NCBI GenBank assembly: GCA_000722615.1
Contig: JOKI01000010.1
Location: forward strand, 62,001-126,000
Source of the DNA: Pseudorhizobium pelagicum
GTDB lineage: Bacteria > Pseudomonadota > Alphaproteobacteria > Rhizobiales > Rhizobiaceae
Direction: 5' to 3'
Length of the DNA stretch: 64,000 nt
Below the pieces are notes generated by a model. That model saw nothing but the letters and a program-made list of their open reading frames with translations. It was not told the DNA's origin and made no database searches. A program made the translations under genes and the position numbers. Positions 55,716-64,000 of this stretch are shown here, piece by piece (the stretch's first letter is position 1; each line of letters starts with the position of its first letter).

Positions 55716-56912
55716 TCAGTCCGGCCAGCGCAGGAGGCCGTCGAAGCGGTGGCGGCTCAGATCCTCGATCGGCGTGGCGATGATGTTGTTGGAGGCCCGC
55801 GCCTTGTCGAATTCCTCGGCCAGGCGGCTGGCGACGACGGTTTCCTGGCCCGGATGCAGGTTGCAGGGGTCGAGATAGAAGTAGTGGTGCTCCACCTCAT
55901 GGTCGCGCACGATGATCGGCGGCGAACCGTTGCGCAGGGCAGCCGCCATGTCCCAGGCCGTGATATGCGCCTCCTGCGGGGATATGATCACGCGCATGCG
56001 GTCGAGGGGATTGTTGGTCGGGTCCGGCTCGATCAGGGCCGTGACGCCCGGGCGGCCCTCGAGGGTACGCTTCCAGAGTTGGAGGTTGCCCGTCTCCCGC
56101 TCCCGCACGGCCTCATGATCTCGCGTCTCCCAGGCCTCCAGGGCGGCCATGACGCCGAAGATGCTTTCCTTGCCGACCTTCATGCCGCGGCCGACGCCCA
56201 TGTTCTGCAGGAAGGCATGGCGGACCAGTTCCTTGGCGCCGGCGACGATGCCGCTGGTCGGCCCGCCGAGAAACTTGTGACCGGAGTAAAGGACGATGTC
56301 GGCGCCCTGTTCCAGGAAGATCCGCAGATCGTACTCGGAGGCTGCATCGACGATGACCGGAACGCCCTTCGCGTGGGCGATCTCGACGAACTCCTTCAAA
56401 TTGAGCAGGCCGTAATCCACCACGTGATGCGACACCACATAGACGGCCGCGGCCGTCTTGTCGGTGATCGCCTGCTCCATGTGGAAGCGGTGGGTGGAGG
56501 TTGCCTGGCCGACGAGCACCACCTTGCCGCCACCGAGCCGGATAGACTGGTCGACGGGCGCGCCATAGCTCACCACATGGCCCATCTGCACCAGGACTTC
56601 GTTCTTCTCCGGTGCCACGTCCGGCAGTTTCTCGATCGCAAGCAGGTTGTTGCCGGTGATCGCGCCGGCCACGGCCAGAGTGATGCCGGCCGAGCAGGAG
56701 GCGGTCACGAAGCCCGCTTCGCCGCCGGTCAGTCTTGCGATCACGGCGCTTGCCTTGCGCTGCAGATCGTTGATCTCGACGAACTGCGGCAGGATCTTCG
56801 TCATCGCCTCGATCGCCTCAGGCACCACGATGGAGGCGCCGAGGCTGGTCATGGTCCCGGAGACATTGATCACCGGGCGCAGGCCGAGGGACGGGCGGAT
56901 ATCGTCAGACAT
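55716..56912 (-). CDS. SelA-fold PLP-dependent enzyme (D-glucosaminate-6-P ammonia-lyase-like)
   Basis: 398 aa of the SelA-like fold-type I PLP family. [25 protein letters not shown] at the N-terminus, [18 protein letters not shown] (cofactor phosphate region), [11 protein letters not shown] with the PLP-pyridine Asp189, and [13 protein letters not shown] with the Schiff-base Lys213. Relatives include DgaE-type D-glucosaminate-6-phosphate ammonia-lyases and EF0838-like proteins that sit beside cog3964 amidohydrolases, as here. It is not a true selenocysteine synthase: no selenocysteine genes are near. Beta-elimination/deamination of an amino sugar acid or hydroxy-amino acid is the likely chemistry. 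Confidence 0.83.
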   Translation of the reverse strand: MSDDIRPSLGLRPVINVSGTMTSLGASIVVPEAIEAMTKILPQFVEINDLQRKASAVIARLTGGEAGFVTASCSAGITLAVAGAITGNNLLAIEKLPDVAPEKNEVLVQMGHVVSYGAPVDQSIRLGGGKVVLVGQATSTHRFHMEQAITDKTAAAVYVVSHHVVDYGLLNLKEFVEIAHAKGVPVIVDAASEYDLRIFLEQGADIVLYSGHKFLGGPTSGIVAGAKELVRHAFLQNMGVGRGMKVGKESIFGVMAALEAWETRDHEAVRERETGNLQLWKRTLEGRPGVTALIEPDPTNNPLDRMRVIISPQEAHITAWDMAAALRNGSPPIIVRDHEVEHHYFYLDPCNLHPGQETVVASRLAEEFDKARASNNIIATPIEDLSRHRFDGLLRWPD

Positions 56913-56962
56913 TCTTGATCTCCAATGCTAAGGGCCTCCGCCGATTGTCATCGACAGCTATG

Positions 56963-56981
56963 CCACAGTAATGTAATAAGT
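56963..56981. promoter_or_regulatory. Putative IclR-regulator operator at the SelA-like / iclR divergent promoter
   Basis: CCACAGTAATGTAATAAGT matches CCACAATTATGTATTATGC (63044-63062) at 14 of 19 positions. It is AT-rich in a GC-rich genome and lies in the divergent region between the IclR gene and the PLP enzyme gene. Confidence 0.5.
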
Positions 56982-57008
56982 GCCCATATTCGTATGAGGA
57001 GCCCAGAG

Positions 57009-57845
57009 TTGGACGCCAAGACTTCATCACGCGCACTCTCCGCTGAGGCTGGTGCCAAGCCCGACACTGCTGCGGCACCGGCAGAGCGCCGCTCGCGCGT
57101 CAGCGGCATGGACCGGGCGCTGCAGATCATCGACCATCTGTACGAGACCGGGGCACCCGCTGGCGCCTATGCCATCGCGAAGGCCGTCAAGGCGCCGCTC
57201 TCGACCGTCTATGTGATCATCGATGATCTGGTCGAAAAGAACATGCTGGCCCGCAGCGCGGACGGTTCCATCTGGCTGGGATCGAGGCTCTACCATTACG
57301 GTCTGGCCTATGCCCGGTCGCTGGACTTCATCAGCGTCGCGACACACGAGATGCACGACCTCTGCCGCGTCTCCGGAGAGACCGTGCAACTGTGCGGGCG
57401 CGATGGCGACCACATGCTGGTGCTCGCCATGGCCGATGGTCCGAACCATTTCCAGGTCGCGTCCCGTGTCGGCACGCGCGTGCCGCTCAACTGGACCGCC
57501 TCCGGCCGCCTGCTCGCCGGCCACCTGCCGGAACGGGAGAGAATGGAGCTTTTCAAGCGTTGCGCCCGCAGCTCGCCCACCGGTCGTGCGGAAATCGATG
57601 CGGCAACGCTGTCGGAAGCGGCGGGCCGCGCCTTCCAAGATCGCCTGTCCATCCAGGTGGCGGAATCCGACTACGCGGTTGCCTGCATCGCCTCGCCGAT
57701 CGTCGACCGGGACGGCCACTGCGCGGCGACGATCTCCATCGTGCTGCCCGAGCAGAAGGTCCTTTCCGACGAAAGCCGCTACACCGAGCATGTGCGTGCT
57801 TCGGCAAACCGGATCGAGACGCTGATGGGATGGCGCAACCACTGA
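57009..57845 (+). CDS. IclR family transcriptional regulator
   Basis: 278 aa from a TTG (57009), chosen because AGGAG lies ~7 nt upstream; an ATG at 56994 has no ribosome site. A disordered Ala/Ser-rich N-terminus (~25 residues) is followed by the winged helix (SGMDRALQIIDHLYETGAPAGAYAIAKAVKAPLSTVYVIIDDLVEKNMLARSADGSIWLGSRLY) and the GAF-like effector domain (VGTRVPLNWTASGRLLAGHLP, GRAFQDRLSIQVAESDYAVACIASPIVDRDGHCAATISIV). It sits inside the Opp/amidohydrolase cluster, divergent from the PLP enzyme gene, and probably controls both parts. Confidence 0.88.
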   Translation: MDAKTSSRALSAEAGAKPDTAAAPAERRSRVSGMDRALQIIDHLYETGAPAGAYAIAKAVKAPLSTVYVIIDDLVEKNMLARSADGSIWLGSRLYHYGLAYARSLDFISVATHEMHDLCRVSGETVQLCGRDGDHMLVLAMADGPNHFQVASRVGTRVPLNWTASGRLLAGHLPERERMELFKRCARSSPTGRAEIDAATLSEAAGRAFQDRLSIQVAESDYAVACIASPIVDRDGHCAATISIVLPEQKVLSDESRYTEHVRASANRIETLMGWRNH

Positions 57846-57854
57846 GCCTGCCTC

Positions 57855-58352
57855 TCAATCCTGCAGCGAGATGATGGCTTCGATCTCGACGGTGATATTG
57901 CCCGGCAGCGAGCCGAAGCCGACGGCGGAGCGGGCATGCTGGCCGGCCTCGCCGAACACCTCGATGAGGAGATCGGAGCAGCCGTTGATGACGCTCGGAT
58001 GGTCCTCGAAGTCCGGCACGGCATTGACCATGCCGAGCAGCTTCACCACCCGCTTGACGCGGCCGAGGTCGCCCAGCGCCTCGTGCATGACGGCCAGCAG
58101 GTTGATGCCCGTCAGCCGGGCATGCGCATAGGCCTCAACGACGCTGATCTCGGCGCCCACCTTGCCCGCGTGCAGATGGCCATTGACCTCCCGCGGGCCC
58201 TGCCCGGACAGGTAGAGCAGGTTGCCCTCCTGCACATGCGTGACGAAGTTGGCGATCGGCGGCGGTGGCGGCGGCAGTTGGATGCCGAGCGCTGCAAGCC
58301 GCTCATAGGGCGTGCCTTGCATGAGGTCTGCGGCCAGAGAAGATTGTTTCAC
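57855..58352 (-). CDS. RidA family enamine/imine deaminase-like protein
   Basis: 165 aa from GTG 58352 (GAGGAA 6 nt upstream); an ATG ten codons later is the alternative. YjgF/YER057c/UK114 fold with NLLYLSGQGP, VVEAYAHARLTGINLLAVMHEALGDLGRVKRVVKLLGMVN and the end RSAVGFGSLPGNITVEIEAII, containing the carboxylate-binding Arg141. RidA proteins hydrolyse reactive enamines/imines released by PLP enzymes, fitting the neighbouring SelA-like enzyme. The ~40-residue N-terminal extension with a proline run is unusual for RidA. Last gene of the minus-strand operon. Confidence 0.87.
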   Translation of the reverse strand: MKQSSLAADLMQGTPYERLAALGIQLPPPPPPIANFVTHVQEGNLLYLSGQGPREVNGHLHAGKVGAEISVVEAYAHARLTGINLLAVMHEALGDLGRVKRVVKLLGMVNAVPDFEDHPSVINGCSDLLIEVFGEAGQHARSAVGFGSLPGNITVEIEAIISLQD

Positions 58353-58383
58353 TAAATTTCCTCGTGAATTGAACGGCAGGCGG

Positions 58384-59592
58384 CTAGCGCCAGGCGTAAC
58401 CGTGGCTGTGGCGGACGAGCTTGCGAGCCCGCGGGATGTAGCGGCTGGCCTGTATGGCCTCCGCTCCGATGACGGCATAGCGGGGCTCGAACAGCTTCGT
58501 CAGTCGCGAGACGTCGCCGTTGGAATCGGTGGCCTCCAGATCCGCGTCGACCAGGTCGAAGATGGTGAAATCCGCCCGCTCGCCGGCCGCAAGCCGGTTT
58601 TCCATCGACAGCTTGATGACGGAGGCCGGCGCATGCGTCACCGCATCGACGACCTTGTCGAAAGGCATACCGACGGAGAGAAGCTTCGACATGGTGGTGG
58701 CGAGATCCCAGACCGGGAAGTTCATCGAATGCCCGTGCAGGTCCGTCGAGATCGAGAAAGGCAGCAGGCCGCGCGCGATCGCCGCTTCCGCAACCTTGAA
58801 CGAGAAGGAGGCCCCACCATGACCGATGTCGAGGCGGATGCCTTCACCGGCGCATCGTTCGGCGAGGTTGAAGAGGTCTTCGTCCTCCATGATGCTCGAT
58901 CCGGCCTTGCCGTTGAAGCAGTGGGTGACCACGTCGCCGGGGCCGAGGATCTCGAGGACCTCGTCATAGAGTGCCGGCGGTTCGCCGACATGCACCATCA
59001 TCGGCACCTTCAGGATCTTGGCGATCTTCTTGCCGAGCTTGACCGGCGTGACACCCCAGGAACCGGTGATGACATGGCTGGCGCGCACCTTGATGCCGAC
59101 GATGTGTTCGCTGTTTTCGGCGTAGCATTCAAGGATGCGGTCGAGGTCGATGTCGCGGATGTCGCGCAGCTCCGCCACGCGGTTGCAGGCGACGAGACCG
59201 ATCGAGCCGAGGTTCAGGAAGGCCTTGATGCGCTCCTTCGACGGCTCGATGATGTATTCGCGGAAACCGTGGAAATTGGCCTCGCCGGCGGAGCCCGCAT
59301 CGACGAGCGTCGTCACGCCGCGCTCGGCGCCGCATTCGGAAGGACGCAGCGAGATGTCGGTGCCGCCATGCCAGATATGAACATGCAGGTCGACCCAGCC
59401 GGGCGAGATGAAGGCGCCCTTGCCGTCGATCCGGATCGCGTCGTCCGGCGCCGCCAGACCGGAGCCGGTGCTGATGATCTTGCCGTCGGCGCCGACAAGG
59501 ATGTCGATCGCAGTGCCCGAAGTGGCGCCGCCGAACGACATCGGCTTCACATTCGAGAGGAGAAGCGGTTTGTGCTGTTCTCCGGATGTCAT
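58384..59592 (-). CDS. cog3964 amidohydrolase (Atu3266-like)
   Basis: 402 aa from ATG 59592. Amidohydrolase-superfamily metal site: His70 and His72 (DLHVHIW), carboxylated Lys169 (GIKVRASH), His201 (MVHVGE), His224 (VTHCFNG) and Asp284 (SISTDLHG). The NFHGFREYIIEPSKERIKAFLNLGSIGL segment is typical of cog3964. These are often misnamed dihydroorotases; the Agrobacterium member Atu3266 hydrolyses acetyl-(R)-mandelate, so esterase/deacetylase action on an acetylated hydroxy acid or amino sugar acid is plausible. One base after oppC. Confidence 0.85.
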   Translation of the reverse strand: MTSGEQHKPLLLSNVKPMSFGGATSGTAIDILVGADGKIISTGSGLAAPDDAIRIDGKGAFISPGWVDLHVHIWHGGTDISLRPSECGAERGVTTLVDAGSAGEANFHGFREYIIEPSKERIKAFLNLGSIGLVACNRVAELRDIRDIDLDRILECYAENSEHIVGIKVRASHVITGSWGVTPVKLGKKIAKILKVPMMVHVGEPPALYDEVLEILGPGDVVTHCFNGKAGSSIMEDEDLFNLAERCAGEGIRLDIGHGGASFSFKVAEAAIARGLLPFSISTDLHGHSMNFPVWDLATTMSKLLSVGMPFDKVVDAVTHAPASVIKLSMENRLAAGERADFTIFDLVDADLEATDSNGDVSRLTKLFEPRYAVIGAEAIQASRYIPRARKLVRHSHGYAWR

Positions 59593-59593
59593 T

Positions 59594-60466
59594 TCACAGT
59601 TCCCTTCGAAGTTTAGGATCAAGCATGTCCCGCAGGCCATCGCCCACCATCTGCAGGGAAAGCACTGCGAGAATGATGGCGATGCCGGGGAAGAGGGTCA
59701 TCCAGTCCGCCTGGCCGATGTACTGGCGACCGGCTGCAATCATCGTGCCCCAGGTCGGCACTTCGGGACTGACCCCGAGGCCGAGAAAGGAAAGGCCCGC
59801 CTCTGCCAGCATGGCGCTGGCAAACAGGAAGGTGCCCTGCACCAGGATCGGGGACACGAGGTTGCGCAGCACGTGCCGCGTCATGATGTGGAAGGTCGAG
59901 ATGCCGAGCGCCTGGGCCGCCTCGACATAGGGCAGTTCCCGGATGACCAGCGTCGAGGCTCGCACGATCCGCGCGAGCCGTGGCGCGTAGACGATGGCGA
60001 GCGCGATGATCACCGTCGTCAGCGACGGCCCGAGTGCGGCCACGAGCGCGATCGCCAGCAGAATGTCCGGGAAGGCCATCATCGCGTCGATCAGCCGGGC
60101 GATCGGCGTGTCGAGCCGCTTGAAGAAGCCGGCCAGCAGCCCGAGCGTCACGCCGATCAGCGCGGAGAGGGTGACGACGGCTGCCCCCACCAGCAGCGAA
60201 AGACGAGCGGCAAAGATCGTGCGCGAGAACACGTCGCGGCCGAACTCGTCGGTTCCGAACCAGTAGACTTCGCTCGGTGGCTTCAGCCGGTTGACGATCG
60301 ACAGCTTCGAGGGAGAATAGGGCGCGATCCACGGCGCCAGGACGGCGAGCAGCACGAAGATCGCCAGCACGATCACGCCGGCAGCGACCGTCTTGCGCTT
60401 CAGGAAGCGGCGGAAGAACTTCATGCCTTCGCTCGAGGCCGGCTTGGAAGTGGTGATGTCAGTCAT
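59594..60466 (-). CDS. Opp/Dpp-type ABC transporter permease (C subunit)
   Basis: 290 aa. N-terminal cytoplasmic stretch, then VAAGVIVLAIFVLLAVLAPWIAPYSP and the DppC/OppC signature YWFGTDEFGRDVFSRTIFAARLSL. Five further hydrophobic segments and the EAA loop EAAQALGISTFHIMTRHVLRNLVSPILVQ follow, then LSFLGLGVSPEVPTWGTMI. Pairs with the B-type permease upstream; the ATG overlaps its stop by 3-4 bp. Confidence 0.93.
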   Translation of the reverse strand: MTDITTSKPASSEGMKFFRRFLKRKTVAAGVIVLAIFVLLAVLAPWIAPYSPSKLSIVNRLKPPSEVYWFGTDEFGRDVFSRTIFAARLSLLVGAAVVTLSALIGVTLGLLAGFFKRLDTPIARLIDAMMAFPDILLAIALVAALGPSLTTVIIALAIVYAPRLARIVRASTLVIRELPYVEAAQALGISTFHIMTRHVLRNLVSPILVQGTFLFASAMLAEAGLSFLGLGVSPEVPTWGTMIAAGRQYIGQADWMTLFPGIAIILAVLSLQMVGDGLRDMLDPKLRREL

Positions 60467-61407
60467 CAGTAGCGCACCCTTGGATCGACCAGCAGGTAGA
60501 GCATGTCGATCGCGAAATTGATCAGCACGTAGAGCGCCGCGATGACGAGAAGCGCGCCCTGGATGACCGGATAGTCGCGCCGCAGGACGGCGGACACGAC
60601 GAGGTTTCCGATGCCCGGGAGGCCGAAGACCGTCTCGGTCACCACCGCCCCCGAGACCAGCACCGCTGCGGTGAGACCCAGGACGGTCAGGATCGGGATC
60701 AGTGCATTCTTGAGCGCATGCTTCAGCACGACCTTTCGTTCCACCATGCCCTTGGCGCGCGCCGTGCGGATGTAGTCATCCCCCAGCACGTCCAGCATCG
60801 ACGCCCGCGTGAAGCGCAGGATGAGCGCGGAGGAGACTAGCCCCAGGGCGACGGCTGGCAGCATCAGGTGGTACATCCGCTCGCCAAAGCTCGAGCCGGG
60901 ACCGCCGTAGCCGGAAACCGGAAAGAGGTTGAGCCGCACAGCGAAGAACTGCATCAGGATCAGACCCAGCCAGAAGCTCGGAATACTGGCCGCCAGCATG
61001 GCAAGCGTCGTGGCTGCCTGGTCGATCAGCGAGCCCCTGCGGTAGGCGGCATAGATGCCGATCGGCAACGCGATCGCGCTGGCAATCAGGAGAGAGAAGA
61101 TCGTGAGGAAGAAGGTCGGCTCGGCGCGCTGGAGAAGCGCCGTGCCGACGGGAATGTTGAGGAAGATCGACTGTCCGAGATCGCCCTTCAGCAACTGTCC
61201 GATATAGAACAGGTACTGGACGACCAGCGTCCGATCGAGCCCCAGGCGGCTGCGCAGGTCGGCGATGTCCTGGGCCGTTGCGTCCGGGCCGAGCATGACG
61301 GCGGCCGGATCGCCGGGTGTGACCCGGACGATGACGAAGACGATCGTCACCACCAGGAACATCACGACGATCATTCCGGCGAGGCGCTGAAGAATGTAGC
61401 GGATCAT
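60466..61407 (-). CDS. Opp/Dpp-type ABC transporter permease (B subunit)
   Basis: 313 aa from ATG 61407, where the conserved MIRYILQRLAGMIVVMFLVVTIVFVIVRVTPGDPAAVMLG begins; the frame is open further upstream without family similarity. Six hydrophobic segments and the EAA loop in YIRTARAKGMVERKVVLKHALKNALIPILTVLG. The end VQGALLVIAALYVLINFAIDMLYLLVDPRVRY is diagnostic of DppB/OppB. Confidence 0.93.
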   Translation of the reverse strand: MIRYILQRLAGMIVVMFLVVTIVFVIVRVTPGDPAAVMLGPDATAQDIADLRSRLGLDRTLVVQYLFYIGQLLKGDLGQSIFLNIPVGTALLQRAEPTFFLTIFSLLIASAIALPIGIYAAYRRGSLIDQAATTLAMLAASIPSFWLGLILMQFFAVRLNLFPVSGYGGPGSSFGERMYHLMLPAVALGLVSSALILRFTRASMLDVLGDDYIRTARAKGMVERKVVLKHALKNALIPILTVLGLTAAVLVSGAVVTETVFGLPGIGNLVVSAVLRRDYPVIQGALLVIAALYVLINFAIDMLYLLVDPRVRY

Positions 61408-61493
61408 TGAGCCAATTTCCTTGTCCCCCCACGAAAGCAGGTTCGAAAAACGAATGCCGGCGCCAGGGACGCCGGCATTCGGTCTTCTTCGTC

Positions 61494-63020
61494 TTACTTC
61501 GCGATGGAAGCATTCCAGAAATACGGCCATGGGGCCGGATCGACGCCTTCGAGCTTGGTCGATTTCGCAGCCACGGCATTGAAGTCGCCGATCTTGATCA
61601 GCGGCAGCTCGTCATAGATGACCTTCTGGACGTTGGCCCACAGCTCGACGCGCTTGGCAGGATCCGCCTCGGAGGTGAAGGGATCCACGGCGGCCTTGCG
61701 CGCCGGGGTATCCCACCAGCCCGGCGAGCTCGTGGAAAGCGCGCCGATCAGCGCCGGCTCCGGCAGGAACGGGCTGTGGGTGATGTAGACGTCCCACAGC
61801 GCCGGGTCGGCGCGGCGCTGCGTCAGCGTCGCCCAGTCCACCACCTGCATGTCGACGGTGAAGCCGGCAAGCTTCAGATATTCCGCAGCCACCTGCGCCA
61901 TCTTGTAGTGGAACTCGTACTGGCGGCTGGTGAGAATGCGGACCGGAGCACCGTCGTAGCCGGCGGCCTTGGCCGCCTCGGCAGCGCCTTCCGGATCGCC
62001 GAGGTTGTAGTTGCCGTCGACGCCGGCGTCCGAGTGCCAGCTATAGCTCTCGGGATAGAATGCGCCGTCCAGCCCATAGAAGTCCGTGCTGCCGAAGGCA
62101 GCCGCCAGCATGTCTTCCATGTTGAGCGCCTGCGTGATCGCCTTGCGGATTTCAAGCTTGGACGAGACACCCTCCTTCGTGTTGAAGACGAAGACAGGAT
62201 AGCCGAAGGGCTCGAGAAGCACGGGCTCGGATGCCGAAGAACTCTTCAGCTTATCGTAGGATTCCACCGGAATGGAATCCACATAGGCATATTGTCCGGA
62301 GACCGCCGCCTCGACCCGCGTATTGGGATCGGGAACCGGCACGAAGCGGATCTCGTCGAGATACTGGTGACGCGCACCGCCATAACCGTCGCTTTCACCG
62401 TCGCGCGACATGTAGCCATCGAAGCGGGCAAGCTGGATATACTGGTCGGCCTTGCGCTCCTTCAGCATATAGGGCCCGGTGCCGACAAACTCCGCCATCG
62501 GCTCCGCCTGCTTTTCCGACGGAATGACGATCGCCGCAGAGTTGTTGAAGGCGAGCAGCGACGTCAGAGGCGCATAGGGCTGCGTCAGCTTGATGAGGAC
62601 GGTGTCGGCATCGGGAGCCTCCATCGACGCGATGAAGCCTGCTGCCTGCTTGCCGCGCGAGGCAAGCTTCGTCCACCGCCCCAGCGAAGCGAGCACGTCT
62701 TCGGACGTCATCTCGCTGCCGTCATGGAAGGTGATGCCGGTGCGCAGCGTGATGGTATAGGCCTTCCCGTCGTCCGTGATCTCGGGCAGGCTCTCGGCCA
62801 GAAGCGGTGTCACGTTCCAGTTCTTGTCGAATGTGTAGAGCGTCTCGAACATGTGCTGCGTGACGATGCCGACGAGGTCGGCGGTCGAAGCCATCGGATC
62901 CAGCGTCGGCGGCTCGCCGATGGTTGCAACATCGATGACCCCGCCGCGATCTGCGGCGAGCGAAAGGCACGGGCCTGCGATCAGGGCCGTGGTTACCAGA
63001 AAGGCTAGTTTCATCCGCAT
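61494..63020 (-). CDS. Opp/Dpp-type ABC transporter substrate-binding protein
   Basis: 508 aa from ATG 63020 (GGGAGA 6 nt upstream). Signal peptide MRMKLAFLVTTALIAGPCLSLAAD; cluster C binding fold (GEPPTLDPMASTADLVGIVTQHMFETLYTFD, YTITLRTGITFHDGSEMTSEDVLASL, FVGTGPYMLKE, LEIRKAITQALNMEDMLAAAFG). Such proteins bind peptides, opines or glycosides. The operon's glycosidase and amidohydrolase point to a non-peptide ligand, but this is inference. First gene of the minus-strand operon. Confidence 0.92.
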   Translation of the reverse strand: MRMKLAFLVTTALIAGPCLSLAADRGGVIDVATIGEPPTLDPMASTADLVGIVTQHMFETLYTFDKNWNVTPLLAESLPEITDDGKAYTITLRTGITFHDGSEMTSEDVLASLGRWTKLASRGKQAAGFIASMEAPDADTVLIKLTQPYAPLTSLLAFNNSAAIVIPSEKQAEPMAEFVGTGPYMLKERKADQYIQLARFDGYMSRDGESDGYGGARHQYLDEIRFVPVPDPNTRVEAAVSGQYAYVDSIPVESYDKLKSSSASEPVLLEPFGYPVFVFNTKEGVSSKLEIRKAITQALNMEDMLAAAFGSTDFYGLDGAFYPESYSWHSDAGVDGNYNLGDPEGAAEAAKAAGYDGAPVRILTSRQYEFHYKMAQVAAEYLKLAGFTVDMQVVDWATLTQRRADPALWDVYITHSPFLPEPALIGALSTSSPGWWDTPARKAAVDPFTSEADPAKRVELWANVQKVIYDELPLIKIGDFNAVAAKSTKLEGVDPAPWPYFWNASIAK

Positions 63021-63040
63021 TCCAAGTCTCCCGTTTTGAA

Positions 63041-63078
63041 TTCCACAATTATGTATTATGCTTTTTAATTGTAGAATA
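63041..63078. promoter_or_regulatory. Inverted-repeat operator upstream of the Opp-type operon
   Basis: ATTCCACAATTA and TAATTGTAGAAT are inverted copies matching at 11 of 12 positions, 14 bp apart, 20-60 bp upstream of the binding-protein ATG. The left arm and spacer resemble the sequence at 56963-56981 by the iclR promoter. It is likely the site of the cluster's IclR regulator. Confidence 0.6.
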
Positions 63079-63119
63079 GCCGACACGGAGGCTGTGTCAA
63101 TCCGCCAGCGGGTGCCGCG

Positions 63120-64000
63120 TCACACCGCATTGGCGGCGATGACGTCCCGCAGCCAGTAGTAGGAGCTCTTGGGGATGCGCTGCAGCGTCGGATAGTCGAC
63201 ATAGACAAGTCCGAACCGCTTGGAGAAGCCGCGCCCCCACTCGAAATTGTCCATCAGCGACCAGGCGAAATAGCCTCGCACGTCATGACCTTCGTCGATC
63301 GCGTCGAGCAGCTTGTCGAGATACAGGTGGAAATAGGATATCCGGTCCTTGTCGATGACCTGGCGCGCCCCGTTCAGCGCATCGGGATAGGAAGCCCCGT
63401 TTTCGGTGATGTAGATGGTCGGATTGCCGTAGCGGGCGCTGGTATCGCGGATCTGCTCCAGAAAGGCATCCGGATCGACAACCCAGTTGACGTCGGTCAG
63501 CGGCCCCATGCCGGTCGGCGGAGCAGTTTCGGCGACGCCGAAAGTGGTATTCGGGTTGGGGCCGACGAACACCGGATTGTAGTGATTGAGGCCGAAGAAA
63601 TCCATCTTCTGGCTAATGTCCTGCATGTCGTTCTGCTGGATCAGCGGTTCCATCGCCTCCGCCAGCGGCTCCGGATAGGTCCCGAGCCAGAGCGGATCGA
63701 CCATCACCCGGCGCCACAGGCAGTCACCGAGGATGCGCGCTTCCTCGTGGGCCGCGTCGTCGTAATGCGGGCGCACGGGACCGAGCGAGACGATGTTGCC
63801 GACCTCTGCGTCCCCAGCTTCGGCCCGCACCGCCTTCACCGTCAGCCCGTGGGCGCGGTTGAGATTGTGGATTGCCTTCAGGCTGGACTGGTAGTCCTGC
63901 TTGCCCGGCGCGTGGCGGCCGACATTGTAGGCGACCCAAGGGATCACGTTCGGCTCGTTGATCGGCGCGAAGCGCTTCACGCGATCGCCGAAATGCCGGA
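63120..64000 (-). CDS. GH1 family beta-glucosidase, 5' end beyond the window
   Basis: At least 293 aa; the frame stays open to the window edge (RHFGDRVKRFAPINEPNV), so only the N-terminal third is missing. The acid/base Glu lies in FAPINEPN, the nucleophile in YITENGASY, and the C-terminal FAWSLMDNFEWGRGFSKRFGLVYVDY is intact. It ends 100 bp before the Opp-type operon on the same strand and is probably part of that catabolic cluster. It is a paralogue of, not identical to, the GH1 gene at 9.0-10.4 kb. Confidence 0.9.
   Translation of the reverse strand, partial: RHFGDRVKRFAPINEPNVIPWVAYNVGRHAPGKQDYQSSLKAIHNLNRAHGLTVKAVRAEAGDAEVGNIVSLGPVRPHYDDAAHEEARILGDCLWRRVMVDPLWLGTYPEPLAEAMEPLIQQNDMQDISQKMDFFGLNHYNPVFVGPNPNTTFGVAETAPPTGMGPLTDVNWVVDPDAFLEQIRDTSARYGNPTIYITENGASYPDALNGARQVIDKDRISYFHLYLDKLLDAIDEGHDVRGYFAWSLMDNFEWGRGFSKRFGLVYVDYPTLQRIPKSSYYWLRDVIAANAV

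Noticed and set aside
55716..56912. True selenocysteine synthase (SelA)
   Set aside because: No selB, selC or selD nearby; the gene context with amidohydrolase and RidA fits the SelA-like ammonia-lyase branch.
58384..59592. Dihydroorotase
   Set aside because: The metal-binding set fits many amidohydrolases; overall segments and neighbours match cog3964, which lacks dihydroorotase activity in the characterised Agrobacterium member.

Overview
The window is GC-rich, densely packed bacterial chromosome with an alphaproteobacterial, most likely Rhizobiaceae (Rhizobium/Agrobacterium/Sinorhizobium-like), gene set. Support for this: a sorbitol/mannitol (smo/mtlK) ABC-transport operon under a SorC-type regulator, SitABCD behind two Mur-type boxes, many periplasmic-binding-protein transporters for plant-derived carbon, a DUF2244 gene beside nth, and a dispersed ~130 bp palindromic intergenic repeat (3 copies). 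No rRNA, tRNA, prophage, insertion sequence or CRISPR array was seen. Coding density is high, and the only gap near 400 bp (10371-10770) holds a 49-codon membrane-protein gene and two hairpins.

Layout: 1-5.3 kb, housekeeping genes (acetyltransferase, DUF533, KDPG aldolase, CYTH+CHAD pair, TrhO) and a HicBA-type toxin-antitoxin pair. 5.3-8 kb, metQ-metI-metN methionine importer. 8-10.7 kb, EAL phosphodiesterase, GH1 beta-glucosidase and the small membrane protein. 10.7-17 kb, a CUT2 sugar importer (ATPase-permease-binding protein) followed by a sugar-phosphate-isomerase-like protein and a Gfo/Idh/MocA dehydrogenase. 17-19.4 kb, LysR regulator divergent from a PdxI/YdbC-type aldo-keto reductase. 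19.4-23.4 kb, xylA, xylB and a LacI regulator. An identical 13-mer lies upstream of both the LacI gene and the CUT2 operon, tying transporter and xylose catabolism into one probable regulon. 23.5-29.5 kb, TerC protein, SLC13 permease, gltX, lysS. 29.5-30.8 kb, HxlR regulator divergent from a QorB-like reductase. 30.8-36 kb, a His-rich low-complexity membrane-anchored protein divergent from sitABCD. 36-39.6 kb, YefM-YoeB, transaldolase, a SorC regulator, and ParD with a nonsense-interrupted parE. 39.6-44.6 kb, DNA repair (MGMT fusion, nth, recQ) with DUF2244 and EI24 membrane proteins. 44.6-53.7 kb, polyol operon smoEFGK-mtlK-HAD phosphatase-FGGY kinase with its SorC regulator. 53.8-64 kb, an Opp/Dpp-type importer interleaved with a SelA-fold PLP enzyme, RidA, a cog3964 amidohydrolase, an IclR regulator and a second GH1 enzyme cut by the window edge.

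The most promising under-described system is this last block. Importer, glycosidase, amidohydrolase, PLP lyase-like enzyme and RidA form a chemically coherent route for taking up and dismantling an amino-containing, possibly glycosylated compound. The IclR gene's promoter and the promoter of the importer operon share a related AT-rich motif, so the two halves are probably co-regulated. Substrate and reactions are inferred, not shown.
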